Below are positions 6,749 to 16,236 of a stretch of DNA of 64,000 nucleotides, one piece after another. Where the stretch lies: positions 248,001 to 312,000 of the forward strand of contig NZ_MRYI01000001.1 of the NCBI RefSeq assembly GCF_002260525.1. Reading direction: 5' to 3'. The notes beneath the pieces are model-generated. The model saw only the letters and a list, made by a program, of their open reading frames with translations. It was not told the origin of the DNA and did not search any database. The DNA is from Hahella sp. CCB-MM4. Its GTDB lineage: Bacteria; Pseudomonadota; Gammaproteobacteria; Pseudomonadales; Oleiphilaceae. The translations under genes and the position numbers were made by a program. Each line of letters starts with the position of its first letter. The stretch's first letter is position 1.

Positions 6749-9460
6749 ATGACCTCCCTGCAGGTATTGTTTGCCCTACTTGCCGGCGTATTTCTGATCG
6801 GAGCAATTACGGCTTTTGAAACCCAGGCATCAAGCGAAGCATCCTCACTGCCAGCAGGGGAAACAATATATCCCCATCAAATCATCACGGCGGATATCAG
6901 CGATCAGACACTTCAGCAGCCAACCTTTGAATATTTCCAGACCAGCCAGGACGACTACACCGCCCGCGATCTCTTGCGGGGATCGGGTATTCACTGGAAG
7001 ACGGCAGACACCACCAGCGCCAACTTCGGCTATTCCGAGGAAGCATTCTGGTTCCGATTCCAGCTGAGAAATAATACGGACCAGCCTCAGCAGCGCCTTC
7101 TTGTGGTCAGGGCTCCTCACCTGGACGATGTCCACTTCTGGGAGTTTGATCAATTCCAGCTGTTGCGGGAAAACCTGTCAGGGGAGCTGTATCCGTTCAA
7201 CAGCAGAGAACAGAACCACCCGATGTATCTTTATACGGCGGATGTTCCAGCCAATTCGGTACATCAATATATCTTCAAAGTACGCAGCGAAGGTTCAGTC
7301 TCGTTTCCCATGCAAATATGGAAGCCCCAGGCTTTTTACCTTCAGGATGATATGGAAGCGGTTGGACACGGGCTTTACGCCGGTTTTCTTCTGTTTGTCA
7401 TCATTTTCAACTTCTTCATTTTTATCGCACTTCGCGAAAGCATGTATTTCCACTACATGCTGCTGACCTCCATGATCCTGCTGATTCAGGCGTCACTATC
7501 AGGAAGAACCTTCCAATTAATCTGGCCGGATCTTCCGGACCTGCAGAACCTGTCCATCCTGATCGCGGTCCCTCTGTCAGCGTTCGCCCTCACAGAGTTT
7601 TCCAGGCGTTTCCTGGAAACCCGGCTTTATGCCCCAAGGGCGAATAGACTGCTGAAATCCATCAGTTTCATCAGCCTTGCGTGTCTTGCTCTGGCGTTTT
7701 TCCTGCCACCGTATATCTCAAAGCAATTGTCCGTGATTGGCGCTCTGACGGCGGTCCTGGCAGTTTCGATTGTATCCCCCTATCTCTGGTACAAAGGCAT
7801 TCGTCAGGCCCGCCTGTTTTCGTGCGCCTGGACCGGCCTCCAGATTGGTGCACTCACCACGCTTTTATTCAACCTGGGAGTGATTCCACACAGCCTGCTC
7901 ACCGTCAACGCCCTTGAAATCGGCTCCGCACTACAAGCAGCCCTGATTTCCCTGGCGATCGTCGAGCGGGTTTATCAGGAAAGAGACCATCGCCTGAAAG
8001 TTCAGCAACAGGTCATTGAAGAACAGCGTGAACTGCAGCGCATGGAGCAACGAAATCTCTACGATGCGACCCATCACCCGGTCACAGAGCTCCCCAACCG
8101 GGGATATCTGGAGCGTTTCATTAAGGAACGCATCGGCGTTGTCGGCAATAAATCCCTGAGTCTGTGCCTGATCAGCCTCAACCGATATCGGGAAATTGAT
8201 CGCACCATGGGGCAGGACAACGCCGACCAACTACTCTATCAGATAGCCCATCAACTGAATGACTTCGTGAGCCCATTACCTGGGGTGACAGCTCTTGAAA
8301 CAATTGCGGGCACCCGGATTCATGTTGCGTCGGTCGATGACATTACCCTTGCGCTAGTATTCGACTCGGTGTCTCCCAAAGAGCAAGAAGTCCTGATGAT
8401 GGCCATCTCCGGATACCTTTTGCAGCGCATTGATTTTGGTAATTTATCCCTGGACCTCGACCCCAGGTTCGGTCTGGCGCGCTATCCAGAGCACGGACAG
8501 AATCCCCAAAGCCTGCTTCGTATGGCCAAGATAGCCCTGGATGCCACCCACCACATCCAGGGTTGCGTTGCAGAATACTGTGATGACTTTAACCCATACA
8601 GCGAACGCCGATTAACGCTTATGGCAGAACTAGCCAAGGCGATCGAGAACAACAATCTGGTGTTGAACTTTCAACCTCAGCTCAGCCTCAAAACCGGCAA
8701 GATCACTTCGTTTGAAGGCTTGGTCCGCTGGCATCATGACCGCTTCGGACACGTCAGCCCGGAAGAGTTCATCTATCTGGCAGAAGAATCCGGCATTATT
8801 CATCAACTTACCCTATGGGTGATGGAAAATGCGCTGGGTAAACTTCAGGCACTGCAGACATCCGGATACGGCGAAGTGGGTATCGCCATCAATATTTCCG
8901 CTGTAGACTTGGAGATGCCGCATTTTGTTGAAGAGGTCAAAGAACTGCTGTCCAGCCATGAAGTCAACCCCAGACAGTTGACACTGGAACTTACTGAAAC
9001 CGCCCTGATGCGGACTCCCGATCTGGCTCTGGAGACGCTCAAACAGCTTTCTGACCTTGGCTTTTCCATTGCTCTGGATGATTTCGGTGCCGGTTACTCC
9101 TCACTGTCATACATTCAGCGGCTGCCACTACATAAGATTAAAATCGACCGTTCTCTGGTTCACAATATCGAGAGATGCCAGGAAAACTACGTGATTGCCA
9201 AGACTGCCATAGAGATGAGCCACGGGCTTGGCTACGAAGTGGTGATGGAAGGAGTTGAAGAACTCGCCACCTTGGAAGTACTCAAGGTTCTGGGAGCAGA
9301 TCAGATTCAGGGTTTCTGGCTGGCCCGCCCAATGCTCTGGGATTTTGCCCAGGAGTGGCTACGGACCTTTGTTGCGGACGGCATCCGCCTGCCAGAGCCA
9401 TCTACAGCGCATCGCGTTTCAGTTAAATCAACCGACTCCGCAACGAATCCCTCTTCCTAA
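6749..9460 (+). CDS. 7TMR-DISM sensor with degenerate GGDEF and an EAL domain
   Basis: A 903-residue inner-membrane signalling protein: signal-like segment (1-28), periplasmic 7TMR-DISMED2-type sensor (about 45-185), seven-helix DISM region (195-400), coiled coil, GGDEF-like domain (about 435-600) and EAL domain (about 625-875). The GGDEF motif is absent, so no cyclase activity is expected. The EAL set is essentially complete (EGLVRW, NIS, LELTET, DDFGAGYSSL, KIDRSL, MEGVEE), so c-di-GMP hydrolysis is likely, the first GGDEF-like domain perhaps being regulatory. The ATG at 6749 has little ribosome site; GGAGG at 6698-6702 lies seven bases before an in-frame ATT at 6710, which would add 13 residues (NIFRKLIGFNFYRG context). 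Confidence 0.9.
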   Translation: MTSLQVLFALLAGVFLIGAITAFETQASSEASSLPAGETIYPHQIITADISDQTLQQPTFEYFQTSQDDYTARDLLRGSGIHWKTADTTSANFGYSEEAFWFRFQLRNNTDQPQQRLLVVRAPHLDDVHFWEFDQFQLLRENLSGELYPFNSREQNHPMYLYTADVPANSVHQYIFKVRSEGSVSFPMQIWKPQAFYLQDDMEAVGHGLYAGFLLFVIIFNFFIFIALRESMYFHYMLLTSMILLIQASLSGRTFQLIWPDLPDLQNLSILIAVPLSAFALTEFSRRFLETRLYAPRANRLLKSISFISLACLALAFFLPPYISKQLSVIGALTAVLAVSIVSPYLWYKGIRQARLFSCAWTGLQIGALTTLLFNLGVIPHSLLTVNALEIGSALQAALISLAIVERVYQERDHRLKVQQQVIEEQRELQRMEQRNLYDATHHPVTELPNRGYLERFIKERIGVVGNKSLSLCLISLNRYREIDRTMGQDNADQLLYQIAHQLNDFVSPLPGVTALETIAGTRIHVASVDDITLALVFDSVSPKEQEVLMMAISGYLLQRIDFGNLSLDLDPRFGLARYPEHGQNPQSLLRMAKIALDATHHIQGCVAEYCDDFNPYSERRLTLMAELAKAIENNNLVLNFQPQLSLKTGKITSFEGLVRWHHDRFGHVSPEEFIYLAEESGIIHQLTLWVMENALGKLQALQTSGYGEVGIAINISAVDLEMPHFVEEVKELLSSHEVNPRQLTLELTETALMRTPDLALETLKQLSDLGFSIALDDFGAGYSSLSYIQRLPLHKIKIDRSLVHNIERCQENYVIAKTAIEMSHGLGYEVVMEGVEELATLEVLKVLGADQIQGFWLARPMLWDFAQEWLRTFVADGIRLPEPSTAHRVSVKSTDSATNPSS

Positions 9461-9466
9461 GCGAAG

Positions 9467-10507
9467 TCAGGACGAAGAGCGGCCTACAGGTACACTGCGA
9501 GTTTCGCCGATAGCCAACACTTCACGCGCAGGTCCGCGTTGGTGATCCAGAAACTTTTCCCTGGGCTCCCAGAACGGCTCTGTCGTCAACCTGACAGTTC
9601 CCCAATGCATACCAACCAAACGCTCAGCCCCCAGATCCTCCCCCATGGCCACGGCCTCTTCCGGGCTTGCGTGTACCGCAGCAAATACTGATCGTGGCGC
9701 ATAAGCGCCGATGGGAACCAAGGCAATATCATAGGGCCCTGTCAACGACCCAGCCTCCCGAAATGCCGGGCCATAGCCCGTATCACCGGCAAAGAACAAA
9801 CGCCCTTCCGGTGCGTCGATTCCAAAGCTTGCCCATAGTGTTGCATCAGCATCCCATAACGATCGACCGGAGAAGTGGTAGGCAGGTAGTCCGTAAAATG
9901 AGACCTCACCTATCCTCGCCTGATCGTACCAATCGAGTTCAAGCACCCGCCGGTATCCCAAAGACTCGAACAGAGGCTTGAGTCCCAAAGTGGTGATGAC
10001 AGTAATTGACGCCTTATTGCGAACCTGCGACAGAGTCTCTGCGCAAAAATGATCATAGTGATTGTGCGACATAACTATGACATCAATATCCAGATCCTGC
10101 AGAGTCAGCGGAGACACGACCAAACGTTTTGGCCCACTATATCGAATGGGGGATGCCCGTTTACCCAGGAATGGGTCTGTGACAATCCCCAGCCCACCTA
10201 CCCGAAAATAAAAACAGCTTTGCCCAAGCCAGGTAAGTTGAATTTCCGCATTGGAAGCCTCTCCTGAGACATGCCTCCCAAGGCCCTCAAGTGCCTGTTC
10301 CCTCGTCCACAAATGGTCTGAAACATCACTTAGAGGCAAGTTCCCCCGTCGCAGAAGATGCCAGAGGACCTGGATCATTTCCCGTGACTGGCGTCCGTCA
10401 GAATGAGGGGAAGGCGGCGACTTAAAGCGCCCACCACAATGGTGAGGTTTGCCCCTAAAGCTGTGATCGACGTCCATGGGAATCACTTGCGGTAAACGCT
10501 CTTCCAT
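9467..10507 (-). CDS. NAPE-PLD/UlaG-like MBL-fold metallo-hydrolase
   Basis: A 346-residue cytoplasmic metallo-beta-lactamase-fold protein. The zinc motif SHNHYDH is at residues 147-153, with later ligands in FFAGDTGYG and GMHWGTVRL. The order ending in HWGT and PRSVFAAVHASPEEA places it with the family of N-acyl-phosphatidylethanolamine phospholipase D and bacterial UlaG-like hydrolases; the bacterial substrate is usually unknown. ATG at 10507 has AGAGG six bases upstream. Its 3' end is six bases from the end of the convergent EAL gene. Confidence 0.88.
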   Translation of the reverse strand: MEERLPQVIPMDVDHSFRGKPHHCGGRFKSPPSPHSDGRQSREMIQVLWHLLRRGNLPLSDVSDHLWTREQALEGLGRHVSGEASNAEIQLTWLGQSCFYFRVGGLGIVTDPFLGKRASPIRYSGPKRLVVSPLTLQDLDIDVIVMSHNHYDHFCAETLSQVRNKASITVITTLGLKPLFESLGYRRVLELDWYDQARIGEVSFYGLPAYHFSGRSLWDADATLWASFGIDAPEGRLFFAGDTGYGPAFREAGSLTGPYDIALVPIGAYAPRSVFAAVHASPEEAVAMGEDLGAERLVGMHWGTVRLTTEPFWEPREKFLDHQRGPAREVLAIGETRSVPVGRSSS

Positions 10508-10562
10508 TTAAAACCTCTATTGCAGTTTAAATTCACTATCATCCATGTTTGTCCAGAATCGC

Positions 10563-11432
10563 TCAGCGCTTGTCACTGCGAGGCCGGATCAATCCTTCCT
10601 GGGCCGTGGATGCCACCAGACGCCCTTTTGAGTCATAGACCATGCCTCGGTTTAAGCCTCTGGCATGGGAAGAACTCGGGCTATCCATCGAATACAGCAG
10701 CCAATCATCCATTCGAAAATCCCGATGAAACCATACCGCGTGGTCAATACTGGCTACCTGCAGCTCCCTGCTGAAGAACGACATTCCATGAGGATACAGG
10801 CTGGTGCCCAATAACCCGAAATCAGAACTGTAAGCCAGAAGGCAATGGTGCCAGTATACGTCGTCAGGCAATCTACTGGTGGTTTTGAACCAGTTGTATT
10901 TGTAGGGTTCCTTAGGCTCGGGAGCCAGAGGGTTCATAGGATTCACCGGACGTATTTCAATGGGGCGGTCACGGGTGAAGCGATCACGAATTTTTTCCGG
11001 TATCAGGTCTTTAAACCGCCGATACACCTCGAGCTCCGAAGTGATGCCTTCCGGCCCTTTGATATTCGGCATATCAAACTGATGTTCATGACCTTCTTCC
11101 TCTCCTTGGAATGAGGCGGTTAAGGTCAGGATCTCCTTACCGTGCTGGCGGGCAGCAACCCTTCTGGCACTGAAGCTGCGCCCATCCCGCAATTTAGTGA
11201 CCTCATAGATAATGTCGTGATTCGCATCACCAGGACGCAGAAAGTAGGCATGCAGGCTGTGTGCGGTTCGATCCGGATCCACCGTCTGATACGCAGCCAT
11301 CAACGCCTGGCCAATGACCTGTCCTCCAAATACATTCTTAAAGCCCAAATCTTCGCTGGAACCTTTGAACAGACATTCATCCAAAGGGGTCAGTGTTAGC
11401 AGGTCCATCAATTTCTGGACGACATCAGTCAT
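10563..11432 (-). CDS. tesB: Acyl-CoA thioesterase II
   Basis: A 289-residue double-hotdog enzyme hydrolysing medium- and long-chain acyl-CoA. The N-terminal hotdog has FGGQVIGQALMAA and SLHAYFLRPG; the C-terminal hotdog has YSSDFGLLGTSLYPHG, SIDHAVWFHR, and SRGLNRG-type sequence, all standard for TesB, and the length matches. Start ATG with AAGGA eight bases upstream. It is 55 bases upstream of the metallo-hydrolase gene on the same strand, a possible lipid-related pair. Confidence 0.95.
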   Translation of the reverse strand: MTDVVQKLMDLLTLTPLDECLFKGSSEDLGFKNVFGGQVIGQALMAAYQTVDPDRTAHSLHAYFLRPGDANHDIIYEVTKLRDGRSFSARRVAARQHGKEILTLTASFQGEEEGHEHQFDMPNIKGPEGITSELEVYRRFKDLIPEKIRDRFTRDRPIEIRPVNPMNPLAPEPKEPYKYNWFKTTSRLPDDVYWHHCLLAYSSDFGLLGTSLYPHGMSFFSRELQVASIDHAVWFHRDFRMDDWLLYSMDSPSSSHARGLNRGMVYDSKGRLVASTAQEGLIRPRSDKR

Positions 11433-11657
11433 GAAAATATCCTTTATTGAATCAGGAAGAGAGCAGGCAGGGTATGATCAGATTCTGCCCCTGCGGGAAA
11501 ACGAAATATTGTTTCACACAAGAGGTTATTAGCACCAGCAAGTGTTGTCCAGCAGCATCAAGCCATTCGATATAGGCTGATCGCCATCTTGCATACAAAG
11601 CACAAAAAACCCATGATATGGGCTCAGTAAAGAAAGTGACCACCAGATATAGACATA

Positions 11658-11879
11658 ATGGAAAGAGACGAGCAACGCAAACAAATACCTGACGCCTACA
11701 CCCACTGCTGCCCAGGATGCGGAAAACCAGCCCAATGTGATCTGGAAAAAGGGAAATCTACCTGCTGGTGTTTTTCGCTACCTCATGACGAACGTCATCA
11801 TGAGCCATTTGTGGAAGGGGATAAGTGTTTTTGTCGTAGCTGTCTTGCGGCCAGAAGAGCCTCATCCAAACCAGCTTAA
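11658..11879 (+). CDS. Cysteine-rich CWC family protein
   Basis: A 73-residue protein with eight or more cysteines spaced CCPGCG, C, CWCF, CFCRSCL. The central CWCF and terminal CxCxxCL are the signature of the cysteine-rich CWC family, presumed metal-binding, of unknown function. Small proteins of this type are common in marine Gammaproteobacteria. It is preceded by 225 bases without another gene. Confidence 0.8.
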   Translation: MERDEQRKQIPDAYTHCCPGCGKPAQCDLEKGKSTCWCFSLPHDERHHEPFVEGDKCFCRSCLAARRASSKPA

Positions 11880-12005
11880 GCAGACGCATTTGAAAGATAG
11901 AGTAGGAAAAGGGTGGAATGCGAGAGGTAGCGTGTAAAAGAAGTTAAGCTATGAAAGGGTGCCGATACTGCTGGCACCTGTAATTCCGGCAAATGGTATG
12001 ACGAA

Positions 12006-12188
12006 CTAATTTTCTGATGTTACAAAGTTGACTCTCAGCGCAGCGACCGCACTCATTTCCCATTCAACACGTGGGTTAGTGCTGTACTTTTCGGTGCTGG
12101 CTTCCTGTTGAGGAATATCAGATTTTCTTGGTTCATCATCATCTTGCTTAGGATCTTTTGGCCCATATAGTCTGAACAAAAGAGCCAT
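12006..12188 (-). CDS. Hypothetical 60-residue protein
   Basis: The ATG at 12188 is preceded by a near-perfect AAGGAGG ribosome site nine bases away, giving a 60-residue soluble protein beginning MALLFRLYGPKDPKQDD. The centre is highly charged and disordered-looking, and the C-terminus (EWEMSAVAALRVNFVT) is more hydrophobic. No family is recognised. An open frame extends to 12251, but the ribosome site decides the shorter start. Confidence 0.55.
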   Translation of the reverse strand: MALLFRLYGPKDPKQDDDEPRKSDIPQQEASTEKYSTNPRVEWEMSAVAALRVNFVTSEN

Positions 12189-12478
12189 TGCAGATTCCTC
12201 CTTTTTGAATAAACGAAGTTTTACAAAAAGCAGCAACTGCCGTCCTGGCATTTCATGATGTGAAGCATGATGATCGGGGCCGAGAAGGATTTGGGGAGAT
12301 CTGTTTACCCTTTTTACCTGCTAGCATCCTGGCCACAAATTAATAGTGTGTCAGGAACTGACAAATAACAAGCTGGAAATGGAATTCTTAATAAAATTTT
12401 TATCCAAACTCAAACTTGCAGCAATGCCACAGCATGCGTAAGTTATTGCAAATTTTAGAATAACGGACCGTCAATCTG

Positions 12479-13963
12479 ATGAAATCAGTACTTCTATCCA
12501 CCGCTACCTATTTGACCCTCTGTCTGGTTCTGGCTGCCTGTAGCTCAGCTCCTCCCCGTCCAACTTCGCCGCCACCGGGCAATACCCCTGAACAGGTTGA
12601 AAAGCTATATCAAGCGCTGGAACAAGCTGAGCAGGAGCAACACAACTTGTTTGCTCCAGAACAATTCAAAGAGATTACCAAGCTCTACCAGAAATCTCTG
12701 AACGCCTCCGGCTCCAATTCTGGAGAGGCAGGGAAAATCGCTGGAGCCGGTCTCAACCAGATAGCTGCGCTGCGCGCTTCCAGCCAGGCTGTCGCCTCCA
12801 GGATTTCGTCGATCCATGACGCGCGCACAGCGGCTTTGGTGGCAGGCGCAGACTCACTATATCCAACGCAGTTTTCCGAGGCGGACTCCCAACTTCTGGC
12901 AACGACCAGCAAGCTTGAGGACGACCTTCAAGCCCAGGCAGACGAGCATGAGCGTCATGCCCTGGAAGAGCTCTATCTCACATTGGAGCTTGATGCGATC
13001 AAGAACAGTATTCTCGGTCAAGCGCGCCAGGCGATCCAGTTGGCAACCGTGCGGGAAATCCCCCTGCTGTCACCCTCAACCATGCAAATAGCAACCAGTC
13101 ATCTGGATAAGGCGACAAGTCTTCTGGATCAGGACCGAACTCAAATCAAGCAAGCGGAAACTGAAGCTTCCGCCGCAATTGCATCAGTAGAGCATGCTGA
13201 AGTGCTGGCAGGCTTGATTCAAAAATACGCTGGGCAACCTGATGCATTGGAACAGGTACTGCTATGGCATGAGCAGCAGTTATCAGGAGCGGTTGAACCC
13301 ATTTTGACCCAGCTTCCATTTAACAAGGGACCTGAAGAGGTCAATGCCACCATCAACCGCAGTCTCAACCAGATCCTGTCTGAAAAACTGGCGCTGCGTC
13401 AGGCCTTGACCGAAGCTGAAGCAAGGGAAAGCAGTCTGAAGATTGAATCCGCTGCCACCATGGAAACCCTGAAACATGAGATGGAGCAAAAAGTTTTGGC
13501 CGCCCAAATGGAAACCGATGCGGAGAAACGTCGTCACGCGGAGAACCTTCGCCGTTTTGAGTTTGTTCGAAAGCTGTTTGCCATTACCGAAGCAGAGGTT
13601 TACCAACAGGGACAGAACGTCCTGATCCGCGCCTATGGCTTCAAATTCAACTCCGGCTCCAGCGAAATCGAACAGGAAAACCTGCCTCTGATAAATAAAA
13701 TCATTGATGCGATTGAAGTCTTTCCAGATGCGGGAATTCAGGTTTCCGGTCATACGGATAACCGGGGAGATGAGTTACTGAATAAGCGACTTTCTGAAGA
13801 GCGTGCAGCCAATGTCGGAGAGTTTATTGCGAACGTTGGCAAAATCACACCAGAAAAGATAACAACACAAGGTTATGGTCCAAGCAGACCTGTGGCATCC
13901 AATGACAACGCCGACGGTCGCGCAGCCAACCGTCGGGTAGAGGTTCTGATCGTCAACGAATAA
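12479..13963 (+). CDS. OmpA-family lipoprotein with long helical region
   Basis: A 494-residue protein with a lipoprotein signal peptide (lipobox LAAC, Cys about residue 21), a proline-rich linker, a long alpha-helical Gln/Glu/Ala-rich region (about 40-370) and a C-terminal OmpA-like peptidoglycan-binding domain (about 380-490). The OmpA motif is intact: GHTDNRGDELLNKRLSEERA and an Asn-Arg-Arg-Val-Glu end. It should be anchored in the outer membrane and bind the cell wall. A factor-independent terminator follows just inside the neighbouring gene. Confidence 0.9.
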   Translation: MKSVLLSTATYLTLCLVLAACSSAPPRPTSPPPGNTPEQVEKLYQALEQAEQEQHNLFAPEQFKEITKLYQKSLNASGSNSGEAGKIAGAGLNQIAALRASSQAVASRISSIHDARTAALVAGADSLYPTQFSEADSQLLATTSKLEDDLQAQADEHERHALEELYLTLELDAIKNSILGQARQAIQLATVREIPLLSPSTMQIATSHLDKATSLLDQDRTQIKQAETEASAAIASVEHAEVLAGLIQKYAGQPDALEQVLLWHEQQLSGAVEPILTQLPFNKGPEEVNATINRSLNQILSEKLALRQALTEAEARESSLKIESAATMETLKHEMEQKVLAAQMETDAEKRRHAENLRRFEFVRKLFAITEAEVYQQGQNVLIRAYGFKFNSGSSEIEQENLPLINKIIDAIEVFPDAGIQVSGHTDNRGDELLNKRLSEERAANVGEFIANVGKITPEKITTQGYGPSRPVASNDNADGRAANRRVEVLIVNE

Positions 13964-13970
13964 CTGACGA

Positions 13971-15131
13971 TCAGGAATGAATGGGCGCCAGCTCTTTAGC
14001 TAGCGCCTGTTTTTCCGGCACTTTGGCACCAGTCACTGCGAACCCCAACAGCTGCTTGTCAGGACCACGAAACAGAGCTTTGACATCCAGATCATTGTCC
14101 TTCTCAATTTCCCAGCCACCTTCAGCATCTGCCGGAGGTGGACAAACGGCAACAGGGCAAGCCGGAGTTTTAACAATCACGGGCATGACTCCGTATGCCA
14201 CTTCCGACCTTTCCCCAGACAAGGTTTTTGCCAGCGCTCTGGCACAGGCCATCAGTGGCAGCACATACAACAGGACATAACCATCCACTTCGGCACAATC
14301 ACCCATGGCATAGATATCAGGCGCACTGGTTTCAAGAGCGCGATTTGTCACAATTCCCTTATCACAAATAAGACCTGCTTGCCTGGCCAGTGCAGTCCGT
14401 GGACGCAGACCAACCGCAGACAGCACCATATCAGCCTCAACCCGGTCGCCATTATCCAAGACCAACTCAATACCCTCGCCACTGGCGTTGACTTCTGAGG
14501 CAAAACGACCAAGCCTGAAGGAAATCCCTTGCTGCTCCAGACCCAGTTTGACGGCCTCCGCCGCCGCATCAGGCAGCAGCGTCGGCAATACTGTCATAGA
14601 AGGTGCAATGACCTCCACCTGATAGCCTCCCTGGACCAGATCATTCGCAAACTCACATCCGATCAGACCCGCTCCAAGAATGACGATGCGCTTTTTATTC
14701 TCCAGTTCCTGACGAATGGCCCGGTAATCCATCAGATCATTCACTGATCTCACCCGGCTGACGGCATTCCCTTTTAAATCCAGATGTATGACGTCAGCTC
14801 CCCAGGCCAGAACAAGTTTCTTGTAGGGAAGGGCTTCGTCGCCGATCCAAAGAACCTTATCGTTCGAATCTATGCCGGTAATGGTTGTATGAGTTCGCAC
14901 CTCAATGTTGAGCTGCTCCGCCATTTTTCCAGGGTCGGCCATAGATAGATCATCCGCCGATTTACCCTTGGCAAACCCGTTTGACAACATGGGTTTGGAA
15001 TAGGAATGACCGTCATCGGCCGTGATCATCAGTACCCGGGATTCCTTGTCGAGTTTGCGAAACTCCCGAGCCAGGGAATAGCCCCCCAAACCGGTACCAA
15101 TAATGACGATAGGTGTATCTGTCAAAGCCAT
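13971..15131 (-). CDS. rubB: Rubredoxin-NAD(+) reductase
   Basis: A 386-residue FAD enzyme that passes electrons from NADH to rubredoxin. It shows the FAD dinucleotide motif VIIGTGLGGYSLA at the N-terminus, a second NADH motif VILGAGLIGCEFAND at about 150, and the C-terminal FAD motif IYAMGDCAEVDG; length and order match AlkT/RubB-type reductases. Start ATG with AGGAAAGG upstream. The rubredoxin gene lies 86 bases upstream on the same strand, so the pair is probably an operon. Known partners are alkane monooxygenase or oxidative-stress enzymes; no alkB is in the window. Confidence 0.93.
   Translation of the reverse strand: MALTDTPIVIIGTGLGGYSLAREFRKLDKESRVLMITADDGHSYSKPMLSNGFAKGKSADDLSMADPGKMAEQLNIEVRTHTTITGIDSNDKVLWIGDEALPYKKLVLAWGADVIHLDLKGNAVSRVRSVNDLMDYRAIRQELENKKRIVILGAGLIGCEFANDLVQGGYQVEVIAPSMTVLPTLLPDAAAEAVKLGLEQQGISFRLGRFASEVNASGEGIELVLDNGDRVEADMVLSAVGLRPRTALARQAGLICDKGIVTNRALETSAPDIYAMGDCAEVDGYVLLYVLPLMACARALAKTLSGERSEVAYGVMPVIVKTPACPVAVCPPPADAEGGWEIEKDNDLDVKALFRGPDKQLLGFAVTGAKVPEKQALAKELAPIHS
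13984..14014 (+). terminator. Terminator of the OmpA lipoprotein gene, inside the rubB 3' end
   Basis: GGCGC-c-AGCT, loop CTTT, AGCT-a-GCGCC and then a run of five T. It lies within the last codons of the convergent rubredoxin reductase gene, so one sequence serves both as terminator and as coding DNA. Confidence 0.7.
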
Positions 15132-15217
15132 AACCTTTCCTGTGGCGGATTAAATTTACTTATCTGTATGAGTGTCTTCAGGCGTGGGCCTTCATCACCG
15201 GATAACCGACAAACGGC

Positions 15218-15385
15218 TCACCCGATTTCAATCATTTCGAAATCTTCTTTGCCAACTCCGCAATCAGGGCAAACCCAATCCTCGGGCACATCCTCCCAAC
15301 GGGTGCCTGGAGCAATACCATCCTCCGGCCATCCTTGAGCTTCATCATAAATCAATCCACAAACCACACATTGCCATTTACGCAT
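15218..15385 (-). CDS. rubA: Rubredoxin
   Basis: A 55-residue iron protein. Two CxxC pairs, CVVCG (6-10) and CPDCG (39-43), ligate one iron; the conserved aromatic and acidic core ([21 protein letters not shown]) is typical. It carries single electrons, here very likely from the adjacent reductase. ATG at 15385 follows GGGTAAGAAG. The fit to AlkG2-type electron-transfer rubredoxins is good. Confidence 0.95.
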   Translation of the reverse strand: MRKWQCVVCGLIYDEAQGWPEDGIAPGTRWEDVPEDWVCPDCGVGKEDFEMIEIG

Positions 15386-15646
15386 GCTTCTTACCCTGTT
15401 AATACCTAGGATCCAATAAAAAAGGCATTTATACGGGCTGAGGTTACGGAGTTCAAGTCAATCTGGCTATACTATGCGTCTTTAAAATCAGTGTTGGCTC
15501 TGAAAAGAGTGCAGGAAGCTGCCCGAACAGTCTCCTCGAACAGAGAAGCATCAGAAAGCGAAACGCGGGCTGGCGCACCACGCTGTCACGACTTTCAGCA
15601 CCAAGGCTGCTAAATACTTCAATACATAAGAGTACGAAACCGAGCA

Positions 15647-16204
15647 ATGGCACAAACCACTGAAAACATGCAACAGGTCCTCGACGAAGCAGATTGCCTG
15701 CATTCCCAAGAGGAGGTTGAAAAGGCTATTACCAACATGGCAGCGGCTATCACAGATAAGCTGTCGGACAAAAATCCGATCGTTTACTGTGTCATGACCG
15801 GTGGTCTGATATTTTCAGGTAAGCTGTTGCCCTTGCTGAACTTCCCTCTGGAACTGAGCTACATTCACGCCACCCGCTATAGGATGCAGACCACTGGCGG
15901 TATCCTTGACTGGAAAGTTGAGCCCACCGAAAGCCTGGAAGGCCGGACGGTGCTGATTTTGGATGATATTCTGGATGAAGGCACGACACTCAAAGCGATC
16001 ACCGAATATTGCCAGCAGCGTGGCGCCAAGGAAGTGTATTCCGGGGTTCTGGTAGACAAAATGCATGACCGCAAATCCTATCCCGGCCAGAAATGTGATT
16101 TTACCGGTATCGAAGTTATCGACCGTTATCTTTTCGGTTACGGCATGGATTACAAAGGGTATTGGCGCAATGCCCCCGGTATTTATGCAGTAAAAGGGCT
16201 ATAA
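15647..16204 (+). CDS. hpt: Hypoxanthine-guanine phosphoribosyltransferase
   Basis: A 185-residue cytoplasmic purine salvage enzyme that joins hypoxanthine or guanine to PRPP. The PRPP loop is LILDDILDEGTTL near residue 105, the VMTGGLIFSGKLL loop is earlier, and VDRYLFGYGMDYKGYWRN-type sequence near the end forms the flexible hood of the type I family. Length is standard. Transcription appears to run into the CPA2 gene 32 bases later. The ribosome site is weak (GAG). Confidence 0.88.
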   Translation: MAQTTENMQQVLDEADCLHSQEEVEKAITNMAAAITDKLSDKNPIVYCVMTGGLIFSGKLLPLLNFPLELSYIHATRYRMQTTGGILDWKVEPTESLEGRTVLILDDILDEGTTLKAITEYCQQRGAKEVYSGVLVDKMHDRKSYPGQKCDFTGIEVIDRYLFGYGMDYKGYWRNAPGIYAVKGL

Positions 16205-16236
16205 CTTTCTCCCGTTGACAGGATTACCACACAGGT

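Noticed and set aside
11452..11735. Two overlapping minus-strand frames upstream of the CWC gene
   Set aside because: Hydrophobic chance frames that overlap each other and the CWC gene.
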